6,789 bases of DNA from Alphaproteobacteria bacterium (GCA_009779595.1 WRDZ01000037.1:1-6789); one strand, 5' to 3'. Shown: positions 1 through 6,428, numbered from the stretch's first letter. Made by a program: numbers and translations. Notes: a model not told the origin generated them from the sequence alone.

Positions 1-62
1 ATATTAAGCGGCAAAAACCCCGATTCACCGAATCTTAATCATAAGCGGGTACCATCGGCAGT

Positions 63-953
63 ATGGTTGACATATTGCTACATTCTAACCAGCTGGAGGT
101 GAAAGTAAGCTCGGTCATAGGGGCCTCCCTTTCCAAGTTCTCTTTCCGGCGGCCGGACGGGCAGTCCATCGACCTTATGCGCCCTCCCGGCGACAAGGCG
201 CGGGACGCTTTGGACATGTCGATGTACCCCATGGTCCCGTATGCCGGAAGGATACGCGGGGGCTCGTTCGTATATTGGGGCGTGCGCCATATCGTGCCCC
301 AGAACCACCCCTTCCTGACCGAGCCGCTGAACGGCGACGGCTGGACGGAAAAGTGGCGCGTGACCGAGCGCAGCGAGAACTTCATCACCCTGACGTACCA
401 GCACACGGGCGAAACCGGGTTCCCGTTCCCGTACTCGGCGTCCATAGTGTACGGCGTGTCCGGGCACAAGTTCACCGCCGTGATAAGCGTGACCAACACG
501 GGCGACTTCCCCATGCCGTGCGGGCTTGGGTGGCACCCGTTCTTCCTTAGGACCAAGGACATGCGCATACGCATGCGCAACCGCCAGCTTTGGGCGGACG
601 AGAACAAGGCCATAAAGACGCAGATACAGAACACTCCGGAACACATGCTGTTCACCGACGACAGGGCGCTTGACGACATGGACGCCGACGCGTGCTTCGG
701 CGGATTCGACGGGAAGATAGAGATAACATACCCGAGCCACAGGATAAGGCTGAACGTGGCGGCCAAGGGCGACTGCTCGCACGTGACGCTTTATACCCCG
801 GCCGACAAGAAATGGGTGTGCATAGAGCCCATGACCAACGCCACCGACGCGTTCAACCTGGCCAGCGCCGGGGTAAGCGGCACAGGCATAAAGACCATAC
901 AGGACGGCGAAAGCTTCAAGCTGGAAACCTCGTTCAGCGTGACCTCTTTCTAG
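63..953 (+). CDS. Aldose 1-epimerase (galactose mutarotase) family protein
   Basis: A 296-residue cytoplasmic protein with no signal peptide. The family interconverts alpha and beta anomers of free sugars, or sits near sugar pathways with an uncharacterised substrate. Family-like stretches in order are PMVPYAGRI (56-64), NGDGW (90-94) followed by W98, HTGETGFPFPYSASIVYGV (114-132), GLGWHPFF (154-161) and CIEPMTNATDAFN (253-265). H158 would match the second catalytic histidine of GalM, and E255 the catalytic glutamate. Where many relatives have a histidine before the glycine (HG) this protein reads LNG, so the first catalytic histidine appears to be N90; this may change or abolish activity. 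ATG 63 is chosen because stops lie in frame at 36 and 42 and the N-terminal beta strand is intact. No clear Shine-Dalgarno sequence is present. The length is normal for YihR-like short members. Family call is firm; substrate is unknown. Confidence 0.88.
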   Translation: MVDILLHSNQLEVKVSSVIGASLSKFSFRRPDGQSIDLMRPPGDKARDALDMSMYPMVPYAGRIRGGSFVYWGVRHIVPQNHPFLTEPLNGDGWTEKWRVTERSENFITLTYQHTGETGFPFPYSASIVYGVSGHKFTAVISVTNTGDFPMPCGLGWHPFFLRTKDMRIRMRNRQLWADENKAIKTQIQNTPEHMLFTDDRALDDMDADACFGGFDGKIEITYPSHRIRLNVAAKGDCSHVTLYTPADKKWVCIEPMTNATDAFNLASAGVSGTGIKTIQDGESFKLETSFSVTSF

Positions 954-1449
954 CCCCTGCCGCGCCTTTCAGGCCTGTCAGCGATTCATACCTGCCGTAC
1001 ATGTAATCTATATCATCCCTGGTAAGGTCGGCCACTATAACCTGGTTGGTAACAAGCAGGATTTTGCGCGTTTCGCCGATTTTCATATTGCCGGCCTGGT
1101 GGTCGATGAAATTGTTTATCTTGTTATGGGCCTGGTCATTGACCAAAGAAAGATTAGACAATTTATTGTTGCCGCCCAAGGAAAACGGCCGTATGTGATG
1201 AACGGACGCGCCCACGGCACGGGCGGAAAACTCTGTTGGATACAGCAGGTTTATCGCGCCGCTTGGGTGCTCCTGGCATAAAAGCTTCAGATATTCCTGG
1301 TATAAAATCCCGAATATTTCCGCGCCTTTGCGCATGGCTTCGAATGTTTTGCGCATGCCCTGGACATAACTGGCGCCCATTCTTTTGACCATAAAGCTTT
1401 CAAGCGTTATCTGTGAATCCGGCAATTTTTCATAGTGTTTTTTCGGCAT
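934..1449 (-). CDS. Small HNH endonuclease family protein
   Basis: A 171-residue protein with a ββα-metal (HNH) core at residues 83-115: VHHIRPFSLGG (83-93), then N94 and N95, SNLSL (98-102) and H108. H84/H85, N99 and H108 are the expected metal-binding and catalytic positions. The CxxC zinc pairs seen in some HNH proteins are absent (the only cysteine is C58). The N-terminal 80 residues and the C-terminal tail, which ends in a basic ARKRSR, match nothing I recognise, so target and role (homing, phage-derived, defence or repair) are unknown. ATG 1449 is preceded by a G6 run (1459-1464), a weak Shine-Dalgarno sequence with a 9-base gap. GC content over 961-1440 is about 48% by hand count, well below its neighbours, which suggests horizontal acquisition. 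Its 3' end overlaps the convergent epimerase gene by 20 bases, and its 5' end faces the RND operon. Confidence 0.82.
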   Translation of the reverse strand: MPKKHYEKLPDSQITLESFMVKRMGASYVQGMRKTFEAMRKGAEIFGILYQEYLKLLCQEHPSGAINLLYPTEFSARAVGASVHHIRPFSLGGNNKLSNLSLVNDQAHNKINNFIDHQAGNMKIGETRKILLVTNQVIVADLTRDDIDYMYGRYESLTGLKGAAGARKRSR

Positions 1450-1482
1450 CGCACATAACCCCCCGTTATTTAATCCGCGGCT

Positions 1483-1511
1483 AAAATAGCACGGAATGTA
1501 TATAATTGCAA
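1483..1511 (-). promoter_or_regulatory. Sigma70-like promoter for the HNH gene
   Basis: Read on the minus strand: a -35 box TTGCAA (1511-1506, 4 of 6 matches), a 17-base spacer, and a -10 box TATTTT (1488-1483, 4 of 6) preceded by TGC, giving an extended -10. The start site would fall near 1476, leaving a leader of about 27 bases. Spacing and the extended -10 make this plausible; it is inferred from sequence alone. Confidence 0.5.
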
Positions 1512-1521
1512 CAATAATATG

Positions 1522-1550
1522 TTTACTTTTTGCCGTTTATGCTGTATAAC
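1522..1550 (+). promoter_or_regulatory. Sigma70-like promoter for the RND operon
   Basis: A -35 box TTTACT (1522-1527, 4 of 6 matches) and a -10 box TATAAC (1545-1550, 5 of 6) are separated by exactly 17 bases. The predicted start is near 1557, about 15 bases before the adaptor ATG and just upstream of its Shine-Dalgarno core (1561-1564). The -35 boxes of this promoter and the divergent HNH promoter lie only 10 bases apart, so polymerase binding at one could hinder the other. An imperfect dyad, CCGTT-N10-AACGG (1533-1552), covers the spacer and -10 box and could be an operator. Confidence 0.55.
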
Positions 1551-1571
1551 GGTGAGTGAAAGGACCCCCAT

Positions 1572-2753
1572 ATGAAAAGAATCATCCCCGCAATCGCCGC
1601 CGCGCTTGTATTGTCCGGTTTTCCCGGCTGCGAAGAAAAGAAAACCCCGCAGCCCATAGCGCATGCCGTGCCGGTCGGGGTGTTCGAGGCGGCGAAGATG
1701 CCGGTGACGACAAGCCAGAGCTATGCCGGGTTCGTCGAGGCGGAAAGCACCGTCGAGATTGTCGCGCGCGTGCCCGGCTTCATCACAAGGAAGCACTTTA
1801 GCGGGGGAGAGCGCGTGACCGCGAACCAGCCCCTGTTCGAAATCGAAAAAGACCAGTACGCGGCTGCCGTGAAAGGCAGGGAGGCCACCTTGCTGAAGGC
1901 AAGGGCCGGGCTTAGGCAGGCTACGGCGGAGGAAAGGCGGTCGGCCAGGCTGCTTAGGTCCGGCGACATATCGCAGGCCGCGTACGACATAGTAAAGGCC
2001 CAGCACGACGCGGCCGCCGCGACCGTGGCGCTGGCCGAGGCGGACCTGACGAACGCCAGGCTTGACCTTGGTTTTGCCACCATCAGGTCGCCCATCGACG
2101 GGCGTGTAAGCGACAGCGCGTTTTCGGCCGGCAACTTCGTCAGCATGGCCAGCGGCCCGCTGACCACGGTGGTCAACGCCCAGCCCGTATATGTATATTT
2201 CGGCGTGTCCAGCCCGGGGCTGCAAAGGCTGTTTTCGCAGGCGGGGCTTGACATCGTCAGCAGCAGCCACGACAAGCTGCGCGAAAGCTATACGGCGGTG
2301 ATAGTGCTTGGCGACGGGACAGAGTATCCGCACAAAGGGACGCTTACCTTCATCGACCCGCTGGTGGACAAATCCACCAATACCGTAAGGATGAAGGTCA
2401 GGTTCAACAACCCGGACGGGATACTGCTGCCCGGGCAGTTCGTGAACATAAGGCTTGTCAGCAAAAAGCCGACTTCGCAGATGGTCGTGCCCACGATTTC
2501 GATAAGCTTCAGCCAGGCCGGCGCGCGCGTCATGGTCGTGGGCGGCGACAACAGAATCGAGCCGCGCATCATATCCACGGCCTTTGAATACGGGCGCATG
2601 ACCGTTGTCGAAAGCGGCATAAACCCGGGGGACAAGGTGGTCACCGAAGGGCTGGGAAGGATAGCTCCCGGGGCTTTGGTCGTCATAGTGCCGGCCGAAC
2701 CGCCCACGCCGCCGGCAACACCGGCGCCTGCGGCAACGGCCGAAGACAAATGA
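1572..2753 (+). CDS. RND efflux periplasmic adaptor (membrane fusion protein), lipoprotein
   Basis: A 393-residue HlyD/AcrA/MexA-type adaptor that would link the inner-membrane RND pump to an outer-membrane channel. A positively charged start (MKR) and hydrophobic segment (residues 4-18) end in FPGC with C20, an acceptable though not ideal lipobox, so it is probably a lipid-anchored protein. Domains in order: first lipoyl half around 61-92 (VEIVARVPGFI, then GERV and EIEKDQY), an Ala/Arg/Glu-rich alpha-hairpin around 95-162, second lipoyl half (LDLGFATIRSPIDGRV from 164), a beta-barrel around 190-290, and a membrane-proximal region to about 375. The last residues form a Pro/Ala-rich tail (PPTPPATPAPAATAEDK). 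Length is typical of AcrA. ATG 1572 has AGGA at 1561-1564, 7 bases upstream. The pump gene follows after 14 bases, so the two form an operon. The exact substrate and family member cannot be named. Confidence 0.95.
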   Translation: MKRIIPAIAAALVLSGFPGCEEKKTPQPIAHAVPVGVFEAAKMPVTTSQSYAGFVEAESTVEIVARVPGFITRKHFSGGERVTANQPLFEIEKDQYAAAVKGREATLLKARAGLRQATAEERRSARLLRSGDISQAAYDIVKAQHDAAAATVALAEADLTNARLDLGFATIRSPIDGRVSDSAFSAGNFVSMASGPLTTVVNAQPVYVYFGVSSPGLQRLFSQAGLDIVSSSHDKLRESYTAVIVLGDGTEYPHKGTLTFIDPLVDKSTNTVRMKVRFNNPDGILLPGQFVNIRLVSKKPTSQMVVPTISISFSQAGARVMVVGGDNRIEPRIISTAFEYGRMTVVESGINPGDKVVTEGLGRIAPGALVVIVPAEPPTPPATPAPAATAEDK

Positions 2754-2754
2754 C

Positions 2755-2758
2755 GGAG
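2755..2758 (+). promoter_or_regulatory. Ribosome binding site of the RND pump gene
   Basis: GGAG starts one base after the adaptor stop codon (2751-2753) and lies 9 bases before ATG 2768. A second AGGA at 2763-2766 is too close to the ATG to serve. This site supports the early start that gives the pump its N-terminal extension. Confidence 0.6.
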
Positions 2759-2767
2759 CTGTAGGAC

Positions 2768-5700
2768 ATGGCCGAAGAAAACGAAACAAAACCGAAAAAG
2801 TTCGCCCTGAAAAGAAAATATTTCCGCAGGGCCGAGAAGGAAAAAGCGGTTGTGCCCGACGAGTCCGAAGAAGGCCTGGCCGCGCTGGCCGAACTGGTCG
2901 AAGAGAACTTCTTCGTCAGCCGCCCGCGCTTTGCGTCGGTCATGTCGCTTATCATCACCATCGTGGGCCTGCTGTCTTTCGTCACCATACCGGTTGCGCA
3001 GTTCCCGGACATAGTGCCCCCGTCGGTGACCGTAAGGGCGTTCTATCCGGGGGCAAGCGCGGAAACCGTGGAAAGCACGGTGGCCCAAATCATAGAAAGC
3101 GCTGTCAACGGCGTGGCGGACATGCTGTACATGAGGTCAACGTCGGCCTCGGACGGGTCGTACACCCTTACTGTGACGTTCAGGCTTGGCACCAACCCGG
3201 ACCTTAACACCGTGAACGTGCAGAACCGCGTGAACAGGGTCCTGCCCATCCTGCCCGACGCCATATCCCAGACCGGGGTTTCCGTGCAAAGCGCGGCCTC
3301 GGCCATGCTGATGGTGGTGGCGTTCCACTCGCCCGGGCAGACGCTTGATTCGCTGTTCGTGGGCAACTATGTGCTGATGAACATACAGGATTCCATCGCG
3401 CGCATACCGGGCGTGGGCGACACTATGCTGTTCGGGCAGAAGTACAGCCTGCGCATATGGCTGGACGTGACCAAGATGCAGGGGTTGAACCTTGCGGCAA
3501 GCGACGTGATAAACGCCGTGGCCAGCCAGAACATGCAGGCAAGCCTTGGGCGCATCGGCTCGCGGCCCAACCCCGAAGGGCAGGAGCTGCAGCTGAACAT
3601 CGACACGCGCGGGCGGCTAAGCTCGGTCGAGGACTTCGAGAACATCGTGATAAGGGTGAACCCGGCGGACGGCTCGTTCCTGCGCATAAGGGACATCGCC
3701 ACGGTCGAGCTTGGGGCGGAAAGGGACGACATCAGCTCGAACTTCAACGGGGCGCCGTCGGCCGGCCTTATGATAAACCAGGGCGTCGGCTCGAACGCGG
3801 TCGGGGTCGCGGCCGAAATCAAAAAAAGGCTGGACGAGCTTAGCAGGCTGTTCCCGCAGGACCTGGAATACGACATTGTCTATGACGCGACCGTCTTCAT
3901 CGAGGCGTCCATACAAGAGGTCCAGGTCACGATGCTTATCGCGTTCGTGCTTGTGGTGCTGATAATATACCTGTTCCTGGGCTCGTGGAGGGCCACGCTT
4001 GTGCCCATGATTTCGGTGCCCGTGTCGCTGATAGGCACGTTCGCGGTGCTTAGGGCCACGGGGAACACGCTTAACACCATATCCATGTTCGCGCTTGTGC
4101 TGGCCATCGGGGTTGTCACTGACGACGCCATAGTGGTCGTCGAGAACGTGGAAAGGCTGATGCGCGACCATAAGATGCCGGCGCGAAAGGCCACGGTGAA
4201 AAGCATGAAGGAAATCACCATGCCCATTGTCGCGATAATGCTGGTGGTGCTGTCCATATTCGTGCCGGTCGCGTTCATTCCGGGCACGACCGGGACCCTG
4301 TTCCGCGAGTTCGCGCTGACCATATCGGTGGCCATAATGATATCGGTGTTCACCGCGCTTACGCTTAGCCCGGCGCTGTGCTCTCTGCTTCTGAAGCCCA
4401 AATACTCGGCCCCGCGCGGGATTCCGGGCATGATAACCGGCGGCATCGAAAGGGTCCGCCGCGGGTACGGCTGGGCTTTGGGCAAAATCATACACGTGTC
4501 CAAGCTGTCCGTAATCATAGTCCTGGGGCTGGGGGCGTTCCTGTTCTTCCTGTTCAGGGTCACCCCCACAAGCTTCCTGCCGGACGAGGACCAGGGGATA
4601 TTCCTTATCCAGACCCAGCTTCCGGAAGGCGCGTCGCTGAACCGCACAATCGCGGTCTTGTCCGAGATAGAGGAAACCCTGAAAACCACCAGGGGCGTAA
4701 GGTCGTCGATGACCGTCATAGGGTACAACCTGCTTGGCGGCTCGGTGCAGTCGAACGCGGGGGCCCTGTTCGTCGCGCTTGACCCGTACAGGCAGCGCAG
4801 GACTCCGGACTTAAGCGTGACCGCGATAATGGGCCAGGTCATGGGGCGTGTGATGCGCAACCCGCGCGTCACCGACGCCATACTGATACCGTTCCAGTTC
4901 CCGCCGATAATCGGCCTTGGCACGGTGGGCGGGTTCGAATACCAGCTGATAGACCTTGAAGGCGGCAGCATCACGGCGTTCCACGACACCATGCGCGGCC
5001 TGCTTATACAGGCGAACCAGCAGCCGGGCCTGGCGCAGGTGTTCTCTTTGTTCAGCGTGAACACCCCGCAGGTTTTCATGAACGTGGACCGCGACAAGGC
5101 CATCGCGCACGGGCTGATGATAAGCGACGTGTTCAACTCGATGCGGGCGGTGTTCGGCTCGGCGTACGTGAACGATTTCAACCTGTTCGGCCGCCCGTGG
5201 CAGGTGAACGTGCAGGGGCAGATGTCGGACAGGGCCAACCTTGAGAACATATACTCGCTTGAGGTAAGGAACGCGTGGGGCAAAATGGTGCCGCTGCGCT
5301 CGTTCGTCACGCTGGAAAGGGTGATGGGGCCGCAGATAGTCACGCGGTACAACAACTACCGCAGCATCTCAATAAACGGGCAGGCGGCGCCGGGCGTGTC
5401 GTCGGGAACGGCCATAGGCATAATGGAAAGGCTGTCGGAAAACCTGCCGCCGCAGTACTCTTACAGCTGGACCGGGACATCGCTGGAGGAAAAAGAGGCC
5501 GGCGGCCAGATAGTTATCATCTTCGCGCTGTCCATAGTGTTCGCGTACCTGTTCCTGACCGCGCTGTACGAAAGCTGGGTGCTGCCGTTCGTGATACTGC
5601 TGGCGTCGTGCACGGGGCTTATAGGCAGCATACTGGGCACGTACCTGATGGGGCTTAACATAAACATCTATGTGCAGATAGGCATGCTGGCCCTGATAGC

Positions 5701-6010
5701 CATCGCGTCCAAGAACGCCATCCTGATAGTCGAGTTCGCCAAGGACGCGCGCGACAAGGAAGGCGCCGGCATCATCGAGGCGGCCGTGCAGGCGGGCAAG
5801 ACCAGGTTCCGCGCGATTATGATGACCATGCTTTCGACCGCGGCAGGGCTGATTCCGCTGCTTATCGCGACCGGAGCGGGCGCCGTGTCGCGGCACTCGG
5901 TCGGCGCGTCGCTGTTCTTCGGGCTATTGTTCGCCACGTTCGTGGGGATATTCCTGATACCGATGATGTACGTCGTGGCTGAAAGCATGCGCATGAGCTT
6001 CAAGCGGTAG
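2768..6010 (+). CDS. AcrB/MexB-type RND efflux pump, inner-membrane subunit (HAE-1 family)
   Basis: A 1080-residue proton-driven transporter that would work as a trimer in the inner membrane, exporting amphiphilic compounds through the adaptor and an outer-membrane channel. The pump proper starts at FFVSRPRFASV (about 48-58), matching the FFIDRPIFAWV start of AcrB. TM1 covers about 58-77, followed by a periplasmic porter/docking loop to about 385, TM2-TM6, TM7 (about 578-597), FLPDEDQG (603-610), a second periplasmic loop to about 910, and TM8-TM12 (about 914-1073). The proton-relay residues are all present: D452 and D453 in VVTDDAIVVVENVERLM, K982 in SKNAILIVEFAKD, R1013 and T1020, equivalent to AcrB D407, D408, K940, R971 and T978. 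The switch-loop area reads GYNLLGG rather than the AcrB FGFAG. About 45 charged residues precede the conserved start, an unusual extension. Substrates cannot be predicted. Confidence 0.97.
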   Translation: MAEENETKPKKFALKRKYFRRAEKEKAVVPDESEEGLAALAELVEENFFVSRPRFASVMSLIITIVGLLSFVTIPVAQFPDIVPPSVTVRAFYPGASAETVESTVAQIIESAVNGVADMLYMRSTSASDGSYTLTVTFRLGTNPDLNTVNVQNRVNRVLPILPDAISQTGVSVQSAASAMLMVVAFHSPGQTLDSLFVGNYVLMNIQDSIARIPGVGDTMLFGQKYSLRIWLDVTKMQGLNLAASDVINAVASQNMQASLGRIGSRPNPEGQELQLNIDTRGRLSSVEDFENIVIRVNPADGSFLRIRDIATVELGAERDDISSNFNGAPSAGLMINQGVGSNAVGVAAEIKKRLDELSRLFPQDLEYDIVYDATVFIEASIQEVQVTMLIAFVLVVLIIYLFLGSWRATLVPMISVPVSLIGTFAVLRATGNTLNTISMFALVLAIGVVTDDAIVVVENVERLMRDHKMPARKATVKSMKEITMPIVAIMLVVLSIFVPVAFIPGTTGTLFREFALTISVAIMISVFTALTLSPALCSLLLKPKYSAPRGIPGMITGGIERVRRGYGWALGKIIHVSKLSVIIVLGLGAFLFFLFRVTPTSFLPDEDQGIFLIQTQLPEGASLNRTIAVLSEIEETLKTTRGVRSSMTVIGYNLLGGSVQSNAGALFVALDPYRQRRTPDLSVTAIMGQVMGRVMRNPRVTDAILIPFQFPPIIGLGTVGGFEYQLIDLEGGSITAFHDTMRGLLIQANQQPGLAQVFSLFSVNTPQVFMNVDRDKAIAHGLMISDVFNSMRAVFGSAYVNDFNLFGRPWQVNVQGQMSDRANLENIYSLEVRNAWGKMVPLRSFVTLERVMGPQIVTRYNNYRSISINGQAAPGVSSGTAIGIMERLSENLPPQYSYSWTGTSLEEKEAGGQIVIIFALSIVFAYLFLTALYESWVLPFVILLASCTGLIGSILGTYLMGLNINIYVQIGMLALIAIASKNAILIVEFAKDARDKEGAGIIEAAVQAGKTRFRAIMMTMLSTAAGLIPLLIATGAGAVSRHSVGASLFFGLLFATFVGIFLIPMMYVVAESMRMSFKR

Positions 6011-6016
6011 GCCAGG

Positions 6017-6057
6017 CTATAGGCAAAGCGCGAGCGAGCGACGCGCGCCGCCTATGG
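6017..6057 (+). repeat. GC-rich stem-loop downstream of the pump gene
   Basis: CTATAGGC (6017-6024) pairs with GCCTATGG (6050-6057) over 8 base pairs including one G-U. Inside it, GCGCG (6028-6032) pairs with CGCGC (6044-6048) around a loop containing AGCGAGCGA. It begins 7 bases after the pump stop codon. It could slow 3' exonucleases, assist termination or be a REP-like palindrome; copies elsewhere in the genome cannot be checked here. Confidence 0.5.
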
Positions 6058-6068
6058 GCGGGCGGACG

Positions 6069-6127
6069 CGCGTGTCCTGCGGACCGCCTGGCGGTGCCGC
6101 TGGACACGCGGCAGGCTCTTTATATTT
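6069..6127 (+). terminator. Long hairpin, candidate terminator of the RND operon
   Basis: CGCGTGTCC (6069-6077) pairs perfectly with GGACACGCG (6102-6110), a 9-bp stem. Past a T-T mismatch, GCGG (6079-6082) pairs with CCGC (6097-6100), then ACCGC (6083-6087) with GCGGT (6091-6095) around a CTG loop, leaving one bulged G. That is 18 base pairs in 42 bases. The downstream stretch is only moderately T-rich (TCTTTATATTT, 6117-6127) and is offset from the stem, so efficient intrinsic termination is uncertain. An RNA-stability or REP-like role is equally possible. Confidence 0.5.
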
Positions 6128-6157
6128 AAGGAATAAATCACGCACAAGAAAAATCGC

Positions 6158-6206
6158 AAAAACGCCATTGCGGAAGGGGTTTTAGGGGAAGGAGCAAGGG
6201 CGTTTT
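6158..6206 (-). terminator. Intrinsic terminator for the small minus-strand ORF, possibly bidirectional
   Basis: AAAACGCC (6159-6166) pairs with GGCGTTTT (6199-6206), and after one mismatch TTGC (6168-6171) pairs with GCAA (6194-6197), closing a 22-base loop. On the minus strand the stem ends in GGCGTTTTT followed by GCGATTTTTC, a good T-rich tail, and begins 5 bases beyond the stop codon of the 55-codon ORF. On the plus strand it ends in TTTT only, so it may also catch read-through from the pump operon. Confidence 0.55.
6172..6192. repeat. Purine mirror repeat in the terminator loop
   Basis: GGAAGGGG (6172-6179) is followed by TTTTA and then by its exact mirror GGGGAAGG (6185-6192). Purine mirror repeats can form triplex (H-DNA), and the four G runs (2, 4, 4 and 2) might allow a two-layer G-quadruplex. 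Whether it forms any such structure is not known. Confidence 0.6.
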
Positions 6207-6210
6207 GTCA

Positions 6211-6378
6211 TTACCTTTTCACGGCCTGAGGCTGGGCCTGCCCCGCGATTGTGACCGACCTGGCGGCAAGCCGGGCCGCCATCTGCGGCAGCGGAGTCGT
6301 TTCCTCCCCGTTATCAACGGCAGCGCGCTTGCGATAGACCTTGATGGTTTTCCCCTTGCAAAAGCTGCTTATATCCAT
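6211..6378 (-). CDS. Small hypothetical protein, 55 residues
   Basis: This minus-strand ORF starts at ATG 6378-6376 and stops at TAA 6213-6211, directly followed by TGA. It reads MDISSFCKGKTIKVYRKRAA (1-20), then VDNGEETTPLPQMAARLAAR (21-40), then SVTIAGQAQPQAVKR (41-55). It is basic, has no signal peptide, no transmembrane helix and a single cysteine, and I recognise no family. Three things support it: GAGAGG about 5 bases before the ATG, codons that mostly end in G or C like its neighbours, and a terminator-like stem just after the tandem stops. It is divergent from tsaB. A competing plus-strand reading frame with a TTG start (6205-6393) covers the same bases; I favour the minus strand. It could also be a non-coding or REP-like element that happens to be open. 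Confidence 0.45.
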   Translation of the reverse strand: MDISSFCKGKTIKVYRKRAAVDNGEETTPLPQMAARLAARSVTIAGQAQPQAVKR

Positions 6379-6389
6379 TATAACCTCTC

Positions 6390-6404
6390 TTAACGAATTG
6401 TTAA
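6390..6404. promoter_or_regulatory. Near-palindrome between the small ORF and tsaB, possible operator
   Basis: TTAACGAATTGTTAA is a 15-base near-perfect inverted repeat: five-base arms TTAAC/GTTAA around a short AT-rich centre with one mismatched pair. It lies in the 50-base divergent spacer, just upstream of the -10-like box of tsaB and of the Shine-Dalgarno sequence of the minus ORF, where a repressor could affect both. In an AT-rich spacer such symmetry can arise by chance. Confidence 0.3.
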
Positions 6405-6416
6405 CTTTTGTATAAA
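6390..6416 (+). promoter_or_regulatory. Weak candidate promoter for tsaB
   Basis: A good -10 box TATAAA (6411-6416, 5 of 6 matches) is present, but the best -35 candidate, TTAACG (6390-6395), is only 15 bases upstream. The start site would be near 6423, leaving a leader of about 6 bases, which agrees with the absence of a Shine-Dalgarno sequence before ATG 6429. The support is modest. Confidence 0.35.
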
Positions 6417-6428
6417 GCTAGCGCACAA

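Noticed and set aside
1..62. Possible tail of an upstream gene: a frame ending at TAA 36-38, or one running to TGA at 100-102
   Set aside because: Only about 11 and 33 codons are visible and neither gives recognisable protein sequence, so no feature is claimed.
934..1571. HNH gene as part of a defence island or a CRISPR-Cas locus
   Set aside because: There are no repeat arrays, methyltransferase, helicase or toxin-antitoxin partner genes beside it; the neighbours are a metabolic gene and an efflux operon.
1470..2789. Minus-strand open frame of 439 codons opposite the adaptor gene
   Set aside because: It is a low-complexity Arg/Gly/His-rich translation antisense to a clear HlyD-family protein and runs across the promoter region, so it is a shadow.
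3880..5355. Long minus-strand open frame (491 codons) inside the pump gene
   Set aside because: It is antisense to a fully conserved RND transporter, its protein resembles nothing, and GC-rich codon bias readily produces such shadow frames.
6258..6280. GGCGGC/GCCGCC inverted repeat, considered as a tRNA arm or attachment site
   Set aside because: No cloverleaf, anticodon loop or TTC-type T arm could be built around it; within the minus ORF it simply encodes repeated Ala/Arg codons.
6205..6393. Plus-strand 62-residue frame with a TTG start and an AGGAG 10 bases upstream
   Set aside because: It overlaps the minus-strand ORF, which has ATG, closer Shine-Dalgarno spacing and its own terminator-like stem. 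The plus frame begins with the last bases of that stem. I cannot fully exclude it.
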